Shown here: piece by piece, positions 9,644 to 19,553 of the stretch | How the letters are laid out: each line of letters starts with the position of its first letter | How positions within the stretch are numbered: the first letter of the stretch is position 1 | NCBI GenBank assembly: GCA_012845835.1 | Contig: JABAKD010000002.1 | Location: 18,103,629 to 18,167,628, forward strand | Source: Undaria pinnatifida | Taxonomy: Eukaryota > Sar > Phaeophyceae > Laminariales > Alariaceae | Direction: 5' to 3' | Length of the DNA stretch: 64,000 nt | The notes under the pieces: generated by a model | Told to the model about the DNA's origin: nothing | Database searches by the model: none | Seen by the model: only the letters and a program-made list of their open reading frames with translations | Made by a program: the position numbers and the translations under genes

Positions 9644-10290
9644 GAAGCCCCACCGGAAACCGACCTCCTATCAGTGGCCTTGCTGGCGTAGTCTGCATCC
9701 GCATACGCAACCAGCTCCAGTCTACTGCCTCTCTGAAGAGTAATGCCAAAATTACTCGTGAAAAAAAACATACTCTATATTAACCGCTGTCTTCCAGTGG
9801 ATCTCCCTGGGTGAGTTGGTGTACCTGGCTATATCCGGACGTGTCTGATTGGCGAGACACATCAAGCACCCTACCAGTTCGCGGAAAGGCCAGCCGCCCT
9901 CGGGTAAGTCGCATTGAACTCTTCGAGTGTAAGGCCCTTTTCAAGCGGGTTTCTCCTACCCGAAATAACGCCGAACTTCAAAGCTGTGTTTTCAGCGAAA
10001 GCTTGCTGCGAGATCGTCAAAGTGCCAGCATCCCGATCTCTAGAATACCGGCAGCCAGCATACCACCTTAGCTCGCCTAGGTTGTTAATCGGAAATAAGC
10101 GGTTCAAGTCTTCGCAAAATTGATCGCATCTAGCCTTCCGACCTACTGCGAAGATATCGTCCACATGAACTACTGTTACCAATAGTCCACATGAACTACT
10201 GTTACTATGGAATGACCCGTCATCCAGAACGATTTGAGCCAAAAACAATCTACCATTGTCGTAGCACGCGTTATCAACGAACGAATGCAC
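9644..10290 (-). pseudogene. Decayed Ty1/copia pol fragment, minus strand
   Basis: Minus-strand frames at 9871-10290 and 9586-9771 match the reverse transcriptase and early RNase H of the copia element at 27665-29041. Shared motifs include VTVVHVDDIFAVG (catalytic Asp-Asp), ARCDQFCEDLN, NNLGELRWYAGC, LTISQQAFAENTA and AYADADYASK. The stretch is frameshifted, and a segment between the RT and RNase H pieces is missing. A duplication of tccacatgaactactgttac lies near 10158-10205. A small related piece is at about 8641-8710. It is a relic of the same or a sister family. Confidence 0.85.
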
Positions 10291-12100
10291 AGCGGCGAAC
10301 GATCGACGTGGTCACAGCAGGTTTATACAGGGAAGAACTTTATAACGATGTGGAAATAAAGGCAAATACAAATGGCCTCAAATACACGGAACACTGAGAG
10401 ATAAAATGGCCTTCTTCACGGGGACACATGCTACGGCAGAGGTGCGCCCATCCATTTCTGAGGCTTCTCACTTGAGGAGGTTAACATCTTACGTGAACCT
10501 CACTGATAAACAAATCAGAGAAACACGAAGAAAGGTCATCACGATGAACAGTCACATTGCGAAAGAAGAAAGCAGTTCCGACGAATTTCAGATAAGGGAC
10601 CTCGTCAATCACAAATATGTAAGCTGCAAGAAGTGCTGTCTGTCTCGCAGAACCAAATTCAAGAAACTACTACAACAACGTTCATCACGTTGTTTTACAC
10701 GGCCATTGATGGACTGGGCACGTCGTTCCCGGCTTCCTGTTGCCTCTGTATGCGCGCTGGCCCGGTCACGCCCACCGTGAGGCTTTCAAAGAGCTGACCT
10801 TACTACCTGGTCGCCCCTCGTTTGGGGGGAGTGTGCTGCTTGCGCTTGCGGACTAGGAACCACGTCCTGAAGGGGCCAAGATACGGGCGTAGATCCAACC
10901 CTTCTCGCCCTAACCCTCAACTCTGACCCCGACCCAAACCCAAAACGAACCAAGAATGGGCGGCAAACGCGGCTGCGCCGCTGTTCAACATTTTATTGTA
11001 AGCCGATTTTCGGGCCGAAAATTGGTTCTCAGCCGATCGGAGGGAGTAAAGCCCCAAGGATCCGCGCGGACAGGTAGTTTTGTATGCGTTTTTCAAACAG
11101 ACACTAATAGCCTAATATGTATGTTTCTGCTAAAAAAAACACGAAGATATGTTGTACAGCTATATGCTGAAGGTGCCGGCATCCTGGACACGACGAGGGT
11201 CGAAGCCATTGTCTAGATACCAGGATGGTGATCAATCAATCAGTGATGGCACAGCGCTTTAGCCCTTTGATGCCATCAAATGTCACCATCTCCAACAGCT
11301 GCTTGTTCGAATCTGACCAGCTTTCGTACGGCGTGTAAGATGGTTGGGCGTTCCCCCAGTCTATTCCGTACACCTGGTATTTCACAAGCAAAGGTCGGGG
11401 GCGTACGACGCGGTCGGAAAGGGGGGGGACGCGAGTGGCCATAGTAAGTATACGGACCAGCACATGCAAGGGATAATTATTCTTGAAAAAATTTCAGTTC
11501 AATCGCCAGCCGAAACGATTTTCTAATGCGGTGGCGGGTTTAGCGAAAAATCCTCGTGATCGACACGGCTCTTCGGCTGAGCTATGCCCAATGGCACATA
11601 CATCCCACCATAGAGGTGTAAACCTTTGACGTTTTAGGTTTCGCGTCACATGAGAACCTTCAAGTCCCCACCCACAGAGTGATTTGTATATACAGATAGC
11701 TGTAACCCCGATGAGCAATCCCGTATGGCCTACAAGTAGTGGTATGGTATTCCACTGGGAGCCTAACAAGGCGTAAGACGTGGGATACGGCTGGATACAA
11801 AAGAGTTTTGAAGGCATGTGCGTATAGGAAAAAAAGGGGATGATGATTTTGCCTCGCGGAATTGAACGCTATTCAGTTCGTCCGTGGCGCGTGTGGAACT
11901 AATACAAAGAGCTTATCCAGTACAAGCGGGTGACCAATGTAGAACCTGCCTGGTAGAGAAACCTGCAAAGGGTAGCCTGTGTCTGTACCAGCCCCCTTCA
12001 TCTTATTATACTAGGCATACAAAAAGCATGCTGCAAGAGAATAACGACATTCGAACGGAACTGGGTTAATTAAGGAGCCACGTCATTCAGAGTGTATCGT
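10291..12100. other. No gene recognised
   Basis: A 124-residue open frame at 10406-10780 has no familiar motif and looks like chance or repeat-derived. ccctaaccct-like sequence near 10908 resembles degenerate telomere repeat. Nothing else stands out. Confidence 0.35.
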
Positions 12101-12368
12101 GACCAAGGCTACGGTAGGGGGGGTACCCCCGTCTTCACTAGTGCGTTTGAGCCACTCGCACGAGTGGCTCTGTACCTCACGGATGAATATGGTTTAAACA
12201 GTTGTTTTGGAGCAGCTTAGACTACCTTTGCATCGCGGATTGATTTCGTCAGTATAAACATGAAGAAAACGTAAGATAGCAAAAGAACAAAGGGGTTACT
12301 CGCTCGAGTGGCCCCTAGCCACTGAAATTCAAGGCCCAAAAAGGGATCCCCCTACCGTAGCCTTGGTC
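12101..12368 (+). mobile_element. MITE, copy 1 (268 bp, intact termini)
   Basis: Terminal inverted repeats gaccaaggctacggtagggg and its complement ccctaccgtagccttggtc bound a 268-bp non-coding element. It is flanked by a perfect 4-bp duplication, tcgt (12097-12100 and 12369-12372). Inside are two palindromes: gagccactcg-ca-cgagtggctc at 12149-12170, and an imperfect one around tactcgctcgagt at 12292-12315. It is nearly identical to 39809-40078. It carries no transposase and would be moved in trans by a DNA transposase. The 4-bp duplication and the TIR do not let me name the superfamily with certainty. Confidence 0.9.
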
Positions 12369-13471
12369 TCGTATTTTTCCCTAATAACCCTAACTGTGCT
12401 ACATCCCTAAGGTAGCATGCGTGCAATATCGTTCAAATCTCATCAGGCAAACGTTTGTTCGACACCTAGGCAACGTTACTTCTCAATATGGAGTTATTGC
12501 GATAGACTATATACGTTTGTTTTTTCCTCAACGTCGCTGTTGTGTTCAAAAGATGTGTTTAGGATGAGGGTAGACAGCTCCTCAAGTCAGGAACCTCAGT
12601 TAGAAAAAAATGAAACGCACCACTACCACCCATGGAGCATCGACATTTCTGCACACAAGTGCGGATGGAATTCGCCTTCAGGGGATGCTGAACCCTGCTC
12701 GGCTGGAGGGCAACGTCTGATGTCGTAGTTTGGTGCCAGATACCACGGGAGGATGTCGCGGAAATCTGAGTTCGCGCTAACTAGTTGGAGGAACAAAAGC
12801 GGCACAGCATCTGACGTATTTAGCGTATACATTGAAGAAATACGAACTGTGCGGCAAAATTTGTACCTAGCCAAGCGACTGGACTTCGTGTCTGCTGACA
12901 ACCGTGTGGCTCTTTCACACTGCTAATTTATTTTGTGTTTTATTAATGCATGACACGATAAAGGCGCACTCGGTTGTTTCTGAAGCCCCTCATCGACGGC
13001 GGTCAGTCTAACTCAACGAAACATTGACTGTGAGAAAATCGGCAAAAAAAAACTGAAAATTCTCAACATTCCCATGCATGGCTTAGGTGGAAACGTAAAC
13101 GATATTACCCGACCTTGGGTAGTTCCTCACGTCTGAAGATCCCCGTCGGCCAGAAAAGGTGTGCCCTGAAACTGCTACTCTTATCGTAGCAAGCGTCTGT
13201 TCGCCAACATTATGTAAAGCATTGACGATGATACCCTAAACCTTTAACTTTCACAAACGTTTCTCCCGATATATTTGGGGTCGTCGAATGTGACCACACA
13301 GTTTCCTTGGACTGGAAAGTCGGCTCAACCATGTCACCAGACCCACATAGACATCCGACGAAGGCTAGCCTACGGTGGGGGTACCCTCATCTTCAGTACA
13401 GGGTACGGTATGTACCACACAACTCGCACCACTGACTCTGTACCTTACGGGGACAAGCTACTTTGAGAGGT
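12369..13471. other. No gene recognised; MITE relic near 13355-13450
   Basis: 13355-13450 has ggctagcctacggtgggggtaccctcatcttcag, resembling a MITE end, but no matching opposite terminus is seen. The rest has no recognisable feature. Confidence 0.35.
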
Positions 13472-13772
13472 GACCCAGGCTACCGCAGGGGGGTGGGTCA
13501 CTATTGGGGTAATATTTTTCTGATATTTTGCTGTAGGTCGGCATCACTCGCGCGAGTGACCCCCCGTTGTTTCTCCTCAGTCTTTATATTCCGTGCTGTT
13601 TTAATTTAGCGATATGAACCTCAAATGGAATGGTGATTTGCCATCCATGCGTCTAAGACATCCTATAAAGCCTTTCTGCGTCCGTGAGGTGCAGAGTCTT
13701 TCGTCAGAAGAACGTGAAAGTGCCTCCTGCAGTGAAAACAGAGGTACCCTCCATACCAAAGTAGCATTGGTC
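13472..13772 (-). mobile_element. Diverged MITE of the same family
   Basis: Termini gacccaggctaccgcagggg and ccataccaaagtagcattggtc are decayed versions of the MITE inverted repeats. The internal palindrome cactcgcgcgagtg is retained near 13547-13560. No clear target duplication remains. Orientation follows copies 39009-39277 and 57055-57331. Confidence 0.6.
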
Positions 13773-13827
13773 AGAGGGTTTGGCTCAGCGTCGCTTACCG
13801 TTTCATTGTGCTTTATATCGCAGACGT

Positions 13828-13905
13828 AGTACAATAGCAGTATAATTGCAGCATAGTAGCAGTATACGTACTAGCAGTATAATAGCAGTACAATAGCAGT
13901 ATAAA
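13828..13905 (+). repeat. 11-bp minisatellite (tataatagcag-type), array 1
   Basis: About seven imperfect copies of an 11-base unit close to agcagtataat. The same unit forms arrays at 15976-16115 and 39687-39727. The translated Tyr/Ile/Leu/Val-rich peptide repeats are artefacts of the period. Confidence 0.85.
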
Positions 13906-14579
13906 TGTGTACCTGGTATGATCATTCTTCTTTCCGGAGATTCGGGCAGGGTTTTTTTTCGTCTCGGCCTTAGTATGCGATTCTCGGAACTGGAATTCTC
14001 GGTCAAATAGCTTCGTTCGAGCGCCGTCTGCGGGGGGCGGCTCAAACGCCCCTCGCCCTGCCGTATCCGTTCCGCACCTCGACAAGAACGCGGATAGACG
14101 CTGAGCGACACGAGCGAGATGTGCGGTTTATTTCTGGTATTTTGGGCGGTATACGCCCGAGCTATTCTTGGATCTTGGCACATGTAGAGCTTGAACGAAT
14201 AAATAATGGACAACATTTCCGAATTGGCATCTAAATTACTCCCCGACAATGCTATTTTTCATGGCCGCCTCAAAGCGCTTGCCCTATCTATTCAGGAGCG
14301 TGCGCTCGCTGGAGACGTTATGAATGGTTATGATAGTTGTTAGTGTCGTCTGAGTACTGCAAACTGTAGTACGTGGAGAGAGGATAGCTCCGGAGATCGC
14401 TCTTGCGAAGTCGGTGATAATTAATTAACGAATTGGAAAATATATTTGGTTGTTTTTCTGCGTAAATAACCCACTCACTGTGAGTGTTACTGACGTCAAG
14501 TGACAGCAGGGGGTAGTGTTACGTGTCGTTAGTTTGATCCTCCTGAATCAACCCTACCATTGATAACGAAGGTGGTGGT
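13906..14579. other. No gene recognised
   Basis: Contains minus-strand open frames of 90-148 residues (13803-14249) with no familiar motif. The 3' part of those frames is the minisatellite, which argues against coding. Confidence 0.35.
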
Positions 14580-15600
14580 AGGTAGACAGTAGGATGGCGT
14601 GCTTTGTTGTTTCTGTCGTCCCTGGCTCCGTTACTCCGTTGCTGTGGTCGTTTGCCGGTCAAGTGCGAGCGGTGGTGTGTTGGTACGTAGCTGACAAATA
14701 AGTTTGTGTTGCTTCGTGCTGGACGTGCTCTTTATTGCTGCTGATTGCTGATTGATCATCTCTTCTATAATAGTGTTTTTTTTTTTTTTTTGACGCACTT
14801 CTATTTTCCAGCTTCTGGACATACAAGCCGTGGTCACAAGTGTCGTCCTTCCCTCTCCCCCCCCCCGGTTATTGCCTTAAATTTTTTTGGCGCATAGGGT
14901 TCAGCACCCACTGATCGTCGATTTTTCATCGAGTGTTGCTAACTCACGCTCTTGTGCTTTCCGCAAGTCAATTAGTGTACAACACGAAAAATTAGACGAG
15001 TACGCACTTGGGGTGATTCGAACTCACGAAGCTGACCTATACCAGGCTCGAGGATATAACCTGATACGCCACCGGAGCAGTGAGTGATATAAAGCCGGTC
15101 GCCCCGGTGGTCTAGTGGTGGGGTTACACTCGAATATTACTACTAGTAATACTAGCGTTGGTCCTTGAGTTGAATAACCACTGTTGTAAGCTCTGTTGGC
15201 TTTATTTATTTGCAGAAATAAATGGGGAAAAAAGGATCAACTAACTGCTGAAATCGCCTATTATTAATAGCAGCGTGGGTAGGTACAAATCGACGCGAAT
15301 CGACGAGGGAAAAAAATGTCGAATTCTTTCCGCGATCAAAATCAGGGCAGGTACCGTTGTGAGGAGGGGGAAGGGGAGCCCGCTATATGTAAGTTATACT
15401 ACTGCATTGGGAGGGCAAGAATAGTGCGAGCATCACAATAAATGGGATGGGAAAAATTAAAAGAAGTGAAGCGTATTGCTGCTGCTGTAATAATACGATA
15501 CCCAAGCAAGTTGCACCGATCGACTCGATCTGGACTGACTACTACTACTGTTTTATTATGCGATTGGTCCACGTACAACTCCTCTAATCACACGCAGCGG
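14580..15600 (+). repeat. 1-kb composite repeat, copy 1 (partner 62620-63660)
   Basis: Aligns along its length with 62620-63660 in the same orientation. Shared landmarks are gtggtcgtttgccggtcaagtgc, the minus-strand SINE, gccccggtggtct near 15105, ttggtccttgagtt near 15158, aataaatggg, and tacccaagcaagttgcaccgatcgactcgat near 15500. Moderately diverged, with small indels. It is either a duplicated segment or a larger non-coding element with a SINE inside it. Confidence 0.8.
14775..15090 (-). mobile_element. tRNA-derived SINE, copy 2 (minus strand)
   Basis: Read on the minus strand: head gctccggtggcgtatcaggtta (box-A-like), then ctcgagcctggtataggtcag and a box-B gagttcgaatcac. The body matches copy 1. 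A T16 run on the plus strand near 14777 is the poly-A tail. The head abuts the start of a second tRNA-like head in the opposite orientation (gccccggtggtctagtggt at 15104), giving a head-to-head junction. Confidence 0.8.
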
Positions 15601-15975
15601 ACATGGTCAGTCACTCTGCTGGCCCCGGATGCTCGATTGAGTAAAACTATCATAATAAACGCGCTCGACACGTTTCATCGCCAGACTCAAGGGTCAATCG
15701 GCGTGTGCTCGGATTTATCCGATCGAAATCTGATTAATGAAGCTCGGAATCGGATTCACATACAAAACGGTAGCTATTAAGAGTAGTACATTGTTATGAT
15801 TGTTGGTCTATGTCGAACTCTTGGCAATATCGTACATACTGTACGCGCAGACTGTGATTGTGTGTGGTGACATTTTTTACTCCACCAAGTATGGAATCGA
15901 ACAATTCGAAGTGCTGCCCTGCCCTACCCGAAGCATGGGTGCCGGCGTATGCCGGCAACCATGCGGAGCCCTTGT
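15601..15975. other. No gene recognised
   Basis: Unique-looking sequence between the composite repeat and the minisatellite. The open frame at 15442-15780 overlaps the repeat and has no motif. Confidence 0.35.
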
Positions 15976-16115
15976 AATATCAGTTTAATGGCGGTATAAT
16001 AGCAGTGTAATATCAGTATAATAGCGGTATAAGAGCAGTATAAGAGCAGCATAACAGCAGTATAATATCGTAGCAGTACAATAGCAGTATAATAGCAGTT
16101 TAATTGCAGTATAAT
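15976..16115 (+). repeat. 11-bp minisatellite, array 2
   Basis: About twelve imperfect copies of agcagtataat-like units. The period is close to one DNA helical turn. Confidence 0.85.
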
Positions 16116-16285
16116 AAAATCGTTCAACGGAAGCCCCCCCAACTTTCTTCAGCGAAATCGCCGGTGTTTTGAAACGAGCTCCCGGCCGTATCTCCTGATA
16201 TACGGTACCCCCTGCCCCCTCGATATCGTCGTTCAATAGCCCTTTGCAACCAAGGAAATACATGAAGGTATTTTCCAAGGTTGTG

Positions 16286-16690
16286 TTCTGTAGGGTACTC
16301 ACAAACCATACCCGGGGTATTTACCCGGGTATTACCCTACAAAGATCTTCTGTAAGTTCTGTAGGACATTTATACCCGTACCCGGAACACCTCGAAGTTC
16401 TGTACGGCCTTCATACCCGTACCCGAAAAATCTGGGAGTTCTGTACGCCCGTGCCCACTATACCCGGGGTACGGGTACAGCATCTTATACCCGCTCGGAA
16501 CTTCTGTGAGTTCTGCAGGCCCGTGCCACAATATCTGAAACTTCTGGAAGCTCTGTAAGACTTCCGTACCCGTGCCCAGAACTTCTGGATGTTCTGTAAG
16601 AACCCCGTACCCTTACCCGGAAGTTCTGTGAGTTCTGCAAGACTGTGGTACCATACCCCGGGTACCGGTATCCGTTTGTAACAATACCCG
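16286..16690 (+). repeat. acccggaacttctg minisatellite, array 1
   Basis: Tandem, variable-length units built from gttctgta, an 8-20 base spacer, and acccgtacccggaacttctg. Same orientation as the arrays at 38700-39008 and 39278-39600. No coding value. Confidence 0.85.
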
Positions 16691-17095
16691 GAGTGGCCAG
16701 TACAAATAGTAAATTTCGCAAATTAGGGTCGAGCGCGTTCTGACTGCGTGTCTCGTGTTGAGCATTCTGACGTCACGTATTTTCCGTCATGCTGACGCCA
16801 CACCCCCGACACGAACTTACACAGAACCAACCCCCCCCCCCACAAATACGCATGCACAACAACACGCCCACTCGTTCACAATAACCCGCAGCTCAGACAC
16901 AAAACCAAAGAACACAAACACGCACATCCGTCAATACTTGTAGCATATGTGCACCCGCGGAGAGGGAATATGGATGCGGCGGATCCGCAAGGATCCCCGC
17001 CTGACATGGTAGGCGGCAGTTTATCTACCCCCCCTCCGTCAGACAGGTGGCGGCAGTTCGTCTCTTCCACCAGCAGCCGGGAGCCAGCCCGAGGT
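16691..17095. other. No gene recognised; ACA-rich and C-rich simple sequence
   Basis: A C10 run near 16830 and CA/AC-rich sequence at 16850-16930. Nothing further. Confidence 0.4.
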
Positions 17096-17106
17096 AATCG
17101 AGGTGG

Positions 17107-18784
17107 GTTGGGGTTAGGGTTAGGATGTTCGCGGGATTCGTAGCATGTATGGGGGAGGAGCGTTTGTCACAGAGGGTGATGTTTGGGGAGCTTGTTGGGG
17201 GTAAGGGCTACTCTGGGAGGCAAGAGAAGGACTGGCTGGCTCATCTAAAGGAGGATATGTCGGTCTTTGGACTGATATTCGAAGAGTGGCGAAAGGCTGC
17301 TCAGAAGGCGGGCAGATGGTTTCGACGAGTAGAGGAGGGACCTGAGTTTCATGCGGAATTGGCATGAGACGGAGAGACACAAAGCTGCAGAGCGACGCGC
17401 AAAGGTCGCGGCAGCGCCATCCACCGTCGGCATCTCTAAGCGGCCGGGGAGAGGGGGGAGGGGGGGGAGGGGGAAGTGGGGGAGGGGGGGAGGGTGGAGG
17501 GAAGGACGGGGGAGGGCAGGAAGGGGGAGGGGGGGAGGGGCGGGCGGGGGGAGGAGAGGGGGAGGGGGGAGGGGGGAGGGGAGGAGGGGTGGAGGGGTGG
17601 AGGCGAGGAGGGGGGAGGGTGGGAGGGGGGAGGGGGGGAGGTGGGAGGGGGGGAGGGAGGAGGGGGGGGGGATGGGAGGGGAGAGTGGGGGAGGGGGGAG
17701 GGGGGGATGGGGGATGGGGGAGGAGGGAGAGGGGGGGGGGTGAGGGGGGAGGGGGGGAGGGGGGAGGGGGGCAGGGGGAAGGGGGGAGGGGGGAGCGGGA
17801 GGGGGGTGAGGGGGGGAGGGTGGAGGGGAGGACGGGGGAGGACAGGAAGGGGGAGGGGGGGAGGGGCGGGGGGGGGGAGGAGGGGGGAAGGGGGGAGGGG
17901 GAAGGGGGCGAGGGGGGAGGAGGGGAGAGGGGGAGGGGGGAGGGAGGAGGGGAGGAGGGGGGGAGGGGGTAGGGGAGGAGGGGGGGAGGGGGGAGGGGGG
18001 TAGGGGGGTAGGGGGTAGGGGCGAGGGCGGAGGGGGGGGGGGGGGAGGGGAGAGAATGGGGAAGGGGGGGAGGGGAGACCTCCTGCCCAAGAGACTGAAG
18101 TCTGGGTCTGGCTATCATCGTTTTGAAATTTTATGGGTCTTCCAATGGCCGTCACAAGTTAGCGTAATGCCGCCCCGACTTCTTCGCCTTGTTGCGTTCT
18201 CTCCCCAAAGCCATTGATACACTTGATACCCTCTTATGAGCCCAACGCCGTCTTTAGTCAGTTCGTAGGGCCTGCTAGTATGACGTTTTATTCTCTTTTC
18301 CTTTCATTGATTCCTCTTCTTGTCTTGTCTTTTTTGCTTTTCTTGTCTTCTCTTTGCTTTCCCTTCCTTTCCATGTTCGGTTCCTTTTCTTTCTTTCCTT
18401 TCCTTTCCTTCGTCTTCTTATCTTTTCGTTATTTCTTTTTGCCAATTGACTTGGGTCTGACGCGCGTTTGCGTAGTGATAGGTACTACGTATAATTTACA
18501 CGTGGTAGTCTTTCTTGGATGGCAAGCGGTTATAGTCGGTTTTACCAGGCGCGAGTAGTGAGACTCATGCACCCGTATGGACCTGGCACATCGTAGAATG
18601 ACTCCTGACTTCATTTTGTATATGTTTTGCGCGGAGGTATGAATTGCATCAGCTGTGATATTTGCGTGTACCACCTTTGGTTTATTTTATTTTTTCCCCT
18701 GGGGTGTTTTTTTCTCAGCTCCAGATCGACTGGAGCCTGTCCTGTGACCACGGACTTGATTATGCCAATTAATATGAGAACAAC
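17107..18784 (+). mobile_element. LINE copy B, 5'-truncated, with 11-bp target duplication
   Basis: Perfect 11-base target duplication aatcgaggtgg at 17096-17106 and 18785-18795. LINE homology begins at about 17124 with the C-terminal domain ([45 protein letters not shown]). It continues through a very long G-rich tract (17448-18072), the T-rich tract and the 3' end at gagaaca. Between the left duplication and the LINE lie ~17 extra bases, gttggggttagggttag, of telomere-like sequence. It has no polymerase and is dead on arrival. The target duplication and the variable 5' end are typical of target-primed reverse transcription. Confidence 0.9.
17448..18072 (+). repeat. Expanded G-rich polypurine tract in LINE copy B
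   Basis: About 625 bases of G-runs separated by single A, with few other bases. It is five- to ten-fold longer than in copies A and C at the same place in the element. The long Gly/Arg/Glu and Pro/Ser open frames on both strands here are composition artefacts. Confidence 0.95.
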
Positions 18785-18795
18785 AATCGAGGTGG

Positions 18796-19215
18796 ATGAC
18801 ATAAAGCCGTGGTTTGGAATTACGCTAGCGCTCGTGTTCGACATTAAAGGAGAGGGGTGCGTTTTGCCCGCGGACATCGTCCAAGCCGTCGATGACTTCA
18901 AGGTGCCGGACGGCTACGGGAGAGAGGGTTCCCGCGAGCGGTCGTTTATGTGCTCGCTAGGAGTGTACGTCGTCCCATTAGCGGAGGAGGATCACAAGTG
19001 CAAGTATTTTTGCATGGCGAACCCCGCGCGCCGCGAAAAAAAAACGACGGTTCCCTTGAAAGGGCGACCACGGCAACGTGAACACCCACCACAAGAGCAA
19101 ACACAGACTGCGCGGAGTGGCTAGCGCTGTGAAGGCTGAAAATCTAAAACAAGCGAAAGGGAACATCCAGCGGAGCCTCGAGGCGAGCAAGAACTCCTGT
19201 TTTGGAACGAACAGG
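18796..19215 (+). pseudogene. Possible BED-type zinc-finger exon of a transposase-like gene
   Basis: Directly downstream of LINE copy B is a frame encoding VDDIKPWFGITLALVFDI, an acidic and hydrophobic segment, then HKCKYFCMANPARREKKTT. A one-base shift near 19060-19070 leads into a second frame with GDHGNV, then HHKSKH and a Lys-rich helix. The order Cys-x3-Cys, Thr, GNV, His-x4-His resembles BED fingers at the start of hAT transposases, though the usual second Cys position looks altered. GTATGT follows at 19215, a plausible splice donor. No downstream catalytic domain was found before LINE copy C. This is a weak call. Confidence 0.35.
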
Positions 19216-19549
19216 TATGTGTATGTCAAATTGCAAACTTGTTATCGAACACACATCAGACGGATCTGGGCAAGGGCGTACTAAAATATATGACAATAGA
19301 ATATCGACAGCTCGCCATCCATTTTTAAAACCCATATAAGGGGGGTATACCAAAACCAAGTGTAAAAAGCGTTTGAAAAATATCGCGTGTTGAAAATTCG
19401 TCGAGAAATATCAGCCCGCCGGTATGTTTTGCGGACTTTGTTGGACTGCGATTTAGTTTTGCCTTTTTTCAACCCTGCCCTGGTCTGGGTAGTGAACGGA
19501 AGGGAGGGAATTGGCATCTGGTCTCACGCGCACGTTAGTTTATCATATA
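19216..19549. other. No gene recognised between the zinc-finger fragment and LINE copy C
   Basis: If 19215 is a splice donor this could be intron, but no acceptor or next exon is recognised. atatcgacagctcgccat at about 19301-19318 also occurs at about 6281-6297, at the end of LINE fragment D. Confidence 0.3.
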
Positions 19550-19553
19550 TGCG

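Noticed and set aside
10406-10780. 124-codon open frame as a host gene
   Set aside because: No motif, no conserved neighbour, partly made of dispersed repeat.
10905-10945. Interstitial telomere block (ccctaaccct...)
   Set aside because: Too short and degenerate to separate from chance; recorded only as a hint.
15976-16690. CRISPR-like array
   Set aside because: Repeats are imperfect, spacers are short and repeat-like themselves, the context is eukaryotic and there are no associated genes.
17120-18155. Very long proline-rich and glycine/arginine-rich frames on both strands
   Set aside because: Direct products of the G-rich LINE tract. Long open frames in all registers of such a sequence are expected.
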